64,000 bases of DNA, taken from assembly GCF_024622195.1 (NCBI RefSeq), contig NZ_JANKBI010000003.1:310001-374000 (forward strand). The letters run 5' to 3'. Below are positions 63,985 through 64,000 of this stretch, in pieces (position 1 is the first letter of the stretch; each line of letters begins with the position of its first letter). The stretch is from Murimonas intestini. GTDB lineage: Bacteria > Bacillota > Clostridia > Lachnospirales > Lachnospiraceae. A program made the translations under genes and the position numbers. Below the pieces are notes generated by a model, which made no database searches, was not told the DNA's origin, and worked only from the letters and a program-made list of their open reading frames with translations.

Positions 63985-64000
63985 ATGTTAACATTAGAGA
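63985..64000 (+). CDS. start of a gene cut by the window end
   Basis: ATG at 63985 with AAAGG 10 bases upstream; five codons are visible (MLTLE). Lachnospiraceae threonine ammonia-lyases often begin this way, but five residues cannot support a name. Confidence 0.5.

Noticed and set aside
1..64000. CRISPR array, rRNA operon, prophage or transposase
   Set aside because: No regularly spaced repeats, rRNA-like stretches, integrase, phage structural genes or transposase-like proteins were seen.

Overview
The window looks like chromosomal DNA of an anaerobic gut Firmicute of the Lachnospiraceae (Clostridium cluster XIVa; Blautia, Dorea or similar). The reasons are the gene order pta-ackA-DUF177-rpmF-plsX-acpP-rnc-smc-ftsY, a fused PotC-PotD polyamine transporter, rubrerythrin, DUF5662 and ACT-DUF711 families, AGGAGG-type ribosome binding sites and consensus TTGACA/TATAAT promoters. 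No rRNA, CRISPR array, prophage or recognisable transposase was seen. One tRNA gene (Leu, anticodon CAA) is present.

Layout. 1-9.99 kb: end of an ABC-F ATPase gene; a GlgX-like GH13 protein that has lost its catalytic residues, translationally coupled to a DUF5662 protein; luxS; trpS; a HbpS/UPF0303 protein; a membrane glycerophosphodiesterase with an RluA-type pseudouridine synthase; and a sodium:neurotransmitter-type symporter. 10.0-18.0 kb is the accessory region: a Uma2-type nuclease, a discoidin-like intracellular protein, a frameshifted SurA-like foldase gene, an XRE/HipA-like kinase pair that resembles a toxin-antitoxin module, and an AT-rich five-gene ABC-2 exporter cassette whose ATPase gene is broken in a T7 run. 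Two near-identical 38-nt hairpin repeats bracket the HipA pair and the exporter cassette.

18.0-34.8 kb: flavin reductase, a polyamine uptake operon (XRE-cupin regulator, potA, potB, fused potCD), a divergent lactonase gene, aroC, a LysM protein, corA behind a long structured leader, a rhomboid-like protein with a zinc finger, pyruvate kinase, an LTA-synthase-type sulfatase, a CLC chloride/proton exchanger and a CPA1 antiporter. 35.0-42.5 kb is one catabolic locus: two sugar ABC permeases, a solute-binding lipoprotein, a Cys-type sulfatase without signal peptide, and a YesN/YesM two-component pair. The likely job is import of a sulfated sugar, desulfation inside the cell, and induction by that sugar.

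42.5-64 kb is mostly housekeeping: tRNA-Leu, rubrerythrin, a cation efflux protein, an anti-sigma-like membrane protein, polA-coaE-yycJ, ACT plus DUF711 proteins, tmcAL, pta-ackA (acetate and ATP formation), and the lipid/ribosome/chromosome group DUF177-rpmF, plsX-acpP, rnc-smc-ftsY. The last 16 bases begin another gene.

The best candidates for new biology are the GlgX pseudoenzyme/DUF5662 pair, the XRE/HipA-like pair within the repeat-bracketed island, the leader RNA before corA, and the cytoplasmic sulfatase locus. All family calls come from reading the sequence; no database search was run.
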